A DNA stretch of 64,000 nt from Cuneatibacter caecimuris (lineage in GTDB: Bacteria > Bacillota > Clostridia > Lachnospirales > Lachnospiraceae), in the NCBI RefSeq assembly GCF_004216775.1, contig NZ_SGXF01000007.1, positions 1-64,000 on the forward strand, read 5' to 3'. Below are positions 61,443-64,000 of this stretch, in pieces. The notes below the pieces were generated by a model. It ran no database searches. It was not told where the DNA came from and worked only from the letters and a program-made list of their open reading frames with translations. How positions within the stretch are numbered: the stretch's first letter is position 1; each line of letters opens with the position of its first letter. The position numbers and the translations under genes were made by a program.

Positions 61443-61757
61443 ATAATTAATAAGTATACAGCGAATTTGTTGCTTCGCTACAACAATGATGAAGAGGCAT
61501 TTAAAAGTGCTGCAGAATATCTTTGTAAAATGTCCGATTATTCTTACAAGGTCTCGGGCCGCAAATTATACCAGCAATATAAACAGGAATTGACAAAACT
61601 GTACGCTTTAAAAACCCTTTTTGAAAATGCGGGAGCCGGCGCTGAATTTTCTGGAACGCAGATATTAAAAACGCAAAATTTCTACGCATCGTTGCCGAAG
61701 AAAATCGGCAGACATATTATAGCTGGGAAGTTGATACATAAAAACGTAATTATTTGA
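61443..61757 (+). pseudogene. remnant open frame of unknown origin
   Basis: An open frame runs from 61443 to 61757 (about 104 codons) with sequence DEEAFKSAAEYLCKMSDYSY, then KLYQQYKQELTKLYALKTLF and ENAGAGAEFSG. There is no ATG near its 5' end and no ribosome site; the first start-like codons are TTG at 61467 and 61470. A tiny frame behind GGAGGAATG at about 61362 ends after 12 codons. The stretch looks like a decayed gene. Not recognised. Confidence 0.4.
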
Positions 61758-61856
61758 TAATCGGCAACGCGCAGCTCTGTAATTAACTACATAATGAAAC
61801 AAATGGTCAGCAAGTAACTAGTCAGATTGCTATGCAGGGAAATCGAGGTAAAAAGT

Positions 61857-64000
61857 ATGAAATATACAAAAATATTTTTGTTTGCATTTTTGCTGTTATT
61901 ATGTATGCTGCCAGCCTGCGCGGGGCAGGAAAAATCATCTGATATGAATAGGAACAAAGTATCTTCTCCGTCCGGGATTTCGGAAAAGACGCCAGCCTAC
62001 CGGTATGATTTCTTATCTCAAAATGTTATCCTACGTAACGAGAATTATACAGATATTTTATGGGCTGATGCTATTCCCGAAAATGAACGGGAAAAATGCG
62101 GTTTCTGGCCTATAACAAATTCAGAAGAATGTTGGCAATATAAAACAATGGTATTCCGCATAAATGGAATACATATTGTCAGATATGATTCAAAGGGATC
62201 CAGGAAAGAATTGTTTAAATCAGACGGAGACTTAAAGCTGATTGCATGCGAGGATAATTCTCTCTATTTTTACAATTATAACTATGACACGAAAATGGAA
62301 AGCTATTACCGCATCAATGATTGTCTCTCAGATGGCTACACCATTGATTGTATTGCTGAACTCCCCACAGCTTCTGATACTGAAGATAATCTAAATAAAC
62401 CAATAATAAAAAACGGCGAGTGGATTTACTTTTTATATACTGATCAGCCGGGGGAATCTCTGGAGTGGTACAAAAATCCAGAGATATGGCTGTACAGGCT
62501 TTCAGAAAAAACAGGAGAAACAGAACGGGTGGAATCTGTCTTTCGCAGCATGGTTTCCCAATGCCAGTCTATTTCAGATATATCCCAGCAGGGCGACATT
62601 TTGATTCTTGAAGGGGTGCCTCAGAACGGTAACCTCAAAGACTTCAAGAATCGTTGTTCTTTTCTCTATGATTATAAAAAGGACGTCTGTACATTGCTTT
62701 GTGATTCAACGATGGCCAGCAGTGATTGCATGATTGTGGACGAGGTTTATTATCATCGCCATATAAAGGAACAGGACCAAACGGTAACTATTGCAAAAAA
62801 AGTGATGAATAGCTCCGATGATTGTATTAGTTTCAATACTCTACTGAGTAAAAACACAGCTGCTGCTTCCTCGATATCAAATCTTGACGTGTACGGAAAC
62901 AGTATTATTTATTTCGCTTACTCTTCTGTTCCTTTTCATAGTGATGGGGCTGAATCATGGTATGGATGCTGCGCTGATATATCCCAGGAAAAGACTGCAC
63001 TTGAATTTTTATCTATCTTTTCGAAACCCGTGTACTCTTATTATAACGGTATTATATATATGTACATAAACGGAGCTGTCGTATATTCCGATGCCGTAAC
63101 CCCCGGAACGTGGTATGATACGGGTATCCGTTACGCATCTATTGATTATGGTCAGGCTTTTTTTGAACAGGAACAAGGAAAAGTATATTTTGTAACCGTG
63201 GATGCTAATAAAGTTTCTGCACTTAAACCTGGAGAAGATATTACAAGTATAAATTTGAATGATGTTTATAAAAGCACTTTGATCGAACTTGATTTTTCTG
63301 TCGGAATTCCGGCAGATTCACCTATATTTAAACCTAATGCCGCTGTTCTTGCGCCGGTTAACAGGAATGGTACAAGGGTGATAACATCCGACTGGCATGA
63401 TGTCAAGGACATTTATGGGAATTACTATTCTCCGGATTATGACAGTCATAATAATCCGGCGGGACCTATTCAGTTCATGCCGGTTTCAGGGGAAAATAGG
63501 TCCATTCAGTACGAAACAAATGAAAAATACAAATACATGTCAGGGATAATTGGTGTATCGGAATGGTCTCTGGCAAGCGGACAGCTTAAATTTTATGCAG
63601 ATGAGAACCTGGTTTATGAAACCCCAATTATGCGCAAAGAATCTGCGCCCATCGTCTTTTCCATTGATATTAGTAACGCTAAAACAGTTACTGTGGAAGC
63701 AGTTTCAGAGGATGGATATTCAAGTATGTCTGCGGTAACCAGTGCTGAGTTGATATTAGACGATGTAATTTTCCATGATCTAGATGTATTTCCTTATAAT
63801 CGTTGGCTGAAAAGTGAAATGAGCGAGTCTGAAAAGGACGTAACTGAATCGCCTGACCCTATAGAAGAATCGATTTATCTGGACCGCGGTTCGCTTAATA
63901 CAGCCTTAACGGAATATACATGGGAATCTATTGGTTATCGTCTCAGCGATACATGGGATTTCAAATTCTATGACACAGGGCAGTTTAGCGGAACAAATGC
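61857..64000 (+). CDS. large secreted lipoprotein with NPCBM-like domain, 3' end outside window
   Basis: The frame is open from ATG 61857 (after AATCGAGGTAAAAAGT) to the window edge: 714 complete codons with no stop. It has a lipoprotein signal peptide (YTKIFLFAFLLLLCMLPAC, lipobox LPAC). A long region (about residues 60-520) with repeated W/Y-rich strands (NGEWIYFLYTDQ, KVYFVTVDANKVSAL) looks like the beta-propeller of DUF5050-type proteins. An NPCBM-like domain follows at about 540-645 (YKYMSGIIGVSEWSLASGQL, FSIDISNAKTVTVEAVSEDG). A second such start may follow near the edge (TEYTWESIGYRLSDTWDF). It is probably a surface carbohydrate-associated protein. Confidence 0.8.
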   Translation, partial: MKYTKIFLFAFLLLLCMLPACAGQEKSSDMNRNKVSSPSGISEKTPAYRYDFLSQNVILRNENYTDILWADAIPENEREKCGFWPITNSEECWQYKTMVFRINGIHIVRYDSKGSRKELFKSDGDLKLIACEDNSLYFYNYNYDTKMESYYRINDCLSDGYTIDCIAELPTASDTEDNLNKPIIKNGEWIYFLYTDQPGESLEWYKNPEIWLYRLSEKTGETERVESVFRSMVSQCQSISDISQQGDILILEGVPQNGNLKDFKNRCSFLYDYKKDVCTLLCDSTMASSDCMIVDEVYYHRHIKEQDQTVTIAKKVMNSSDDCISFNTLLSKNTAAASSISNLDVYGNSIIYFAYSSVPFHSDGAESWYGCCADISQEKTALEFLSIFSKPVYSYYNGIIYMYINGAVVYSDAVTPGTWYDTGIRYASIDYGQAFFEQEQGKVYFVTVDANKVSALKPGEDITSINLNDVYKSTLIELDFSVGIPADSPIFKPNAAVLAPVNRNGTRVITSDWHDVKDIYGNYYSPDYDSHNNPAGPIQFMPVSGENRSIQYETNEKYKYMSGIIGVSEWSLASGQLKFYADENLVYETPIMRKESAPIVFSIDISNAKTVTVEAVSEDGYSSMSAVTSAELILDDVIFHDLDVFPYNRWLKSEMSESEKDVTESPDPIEESIYLDRGSLNTALTEYTWESIGYRLSDTWDFKFYDTGQFSGTN

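Overview
The window looks like a chromosome segment from a spore-forming Clostridia, most likely Lachnospiraceae. This is inferred from gene content and signal style: low-to-mid GC, strong AGGAGG ribosome sites, sigma-A promoters with 17-nt spacers, CotJ spore-coat proteins, L-box lysine riboswitches, and Lachnospiraceae-type hypothetical proteins. No rRNA or marker phylogeny is inside the window, so genus is not claimed.

Left part (1-8 kb). Three stacked consensus promoters at the left edge fire out of the window, probably into an rRNA operon. Then come an OmpR/EnvZ-type two-component system, kduI, a two-TM membrane protein, and an AT-rich accessory patch. That patch holds a secreted protein split by a G9 tract, a small membrane protein, and a decayed IS3-family element.

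8-22 kb: aspartate kinase, a GntR/DUF5808 pair, a thioredoxin-reductase-like flavoprotein without its redox cysteines, a lipoprotein, a Gld-type ABC operon (ATPase, permease, GldG-like, DUF4340), and dapA-dapB-yhhN under a lysine riboswitch. 21-30 kb: an Ssb variant, typA, a YhcH/YjgK/YiaL protein, a GNAT enzyme, a CotJA-CotJB fusion with CotJC, an SPFH/NfeD pair, an AgrC/AgrA-like system and yigZ.

30-43 kb: a class A penicillin-binding protein, a PadR/DUF4097 cluster, an NhaC-family transporter with its own lysine riboswitch (probable lysine importer LysW), oleate hydratase with a TetR regulator, two back-to-back tRNA genes (Ser-CGA, Pro-CGG), an AT-rich membrane protein, and a DUF2089 operon whose promoter abuts a perfect 23-bp dyad. 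43-60 kb: a secreted membrane-anchored protein behind a structured leader, a C26 amidotransferase, PAP2-HAD-metY, a PTS IIC-like protein, a VanY-like carboxypeptidase, and a 9.5-kb collinear run argS, SNF2 helicase, threonine aldolase and a heterodimeric ABC exporter.

Right edge (60.5-64 kb). A small serine recombinase is followed by a 119-137 bp segment bounded by inverted repeats. That segment carries a good promoter now pointing back at the recombinase. Beyond it are a gene remnant and a large lipoprotein with an NPCBM-like domain that runs off the window. The layout suggests a promoter-inversion switch and is the most interesting candidate here. Lysine economy is the clearest shared theme: lysC, dapA, dapB and lysW lie in one window and two of these units are under L-box control. 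A family of dispersed palindromic repeats (five copies) sits in intergenic gaps.
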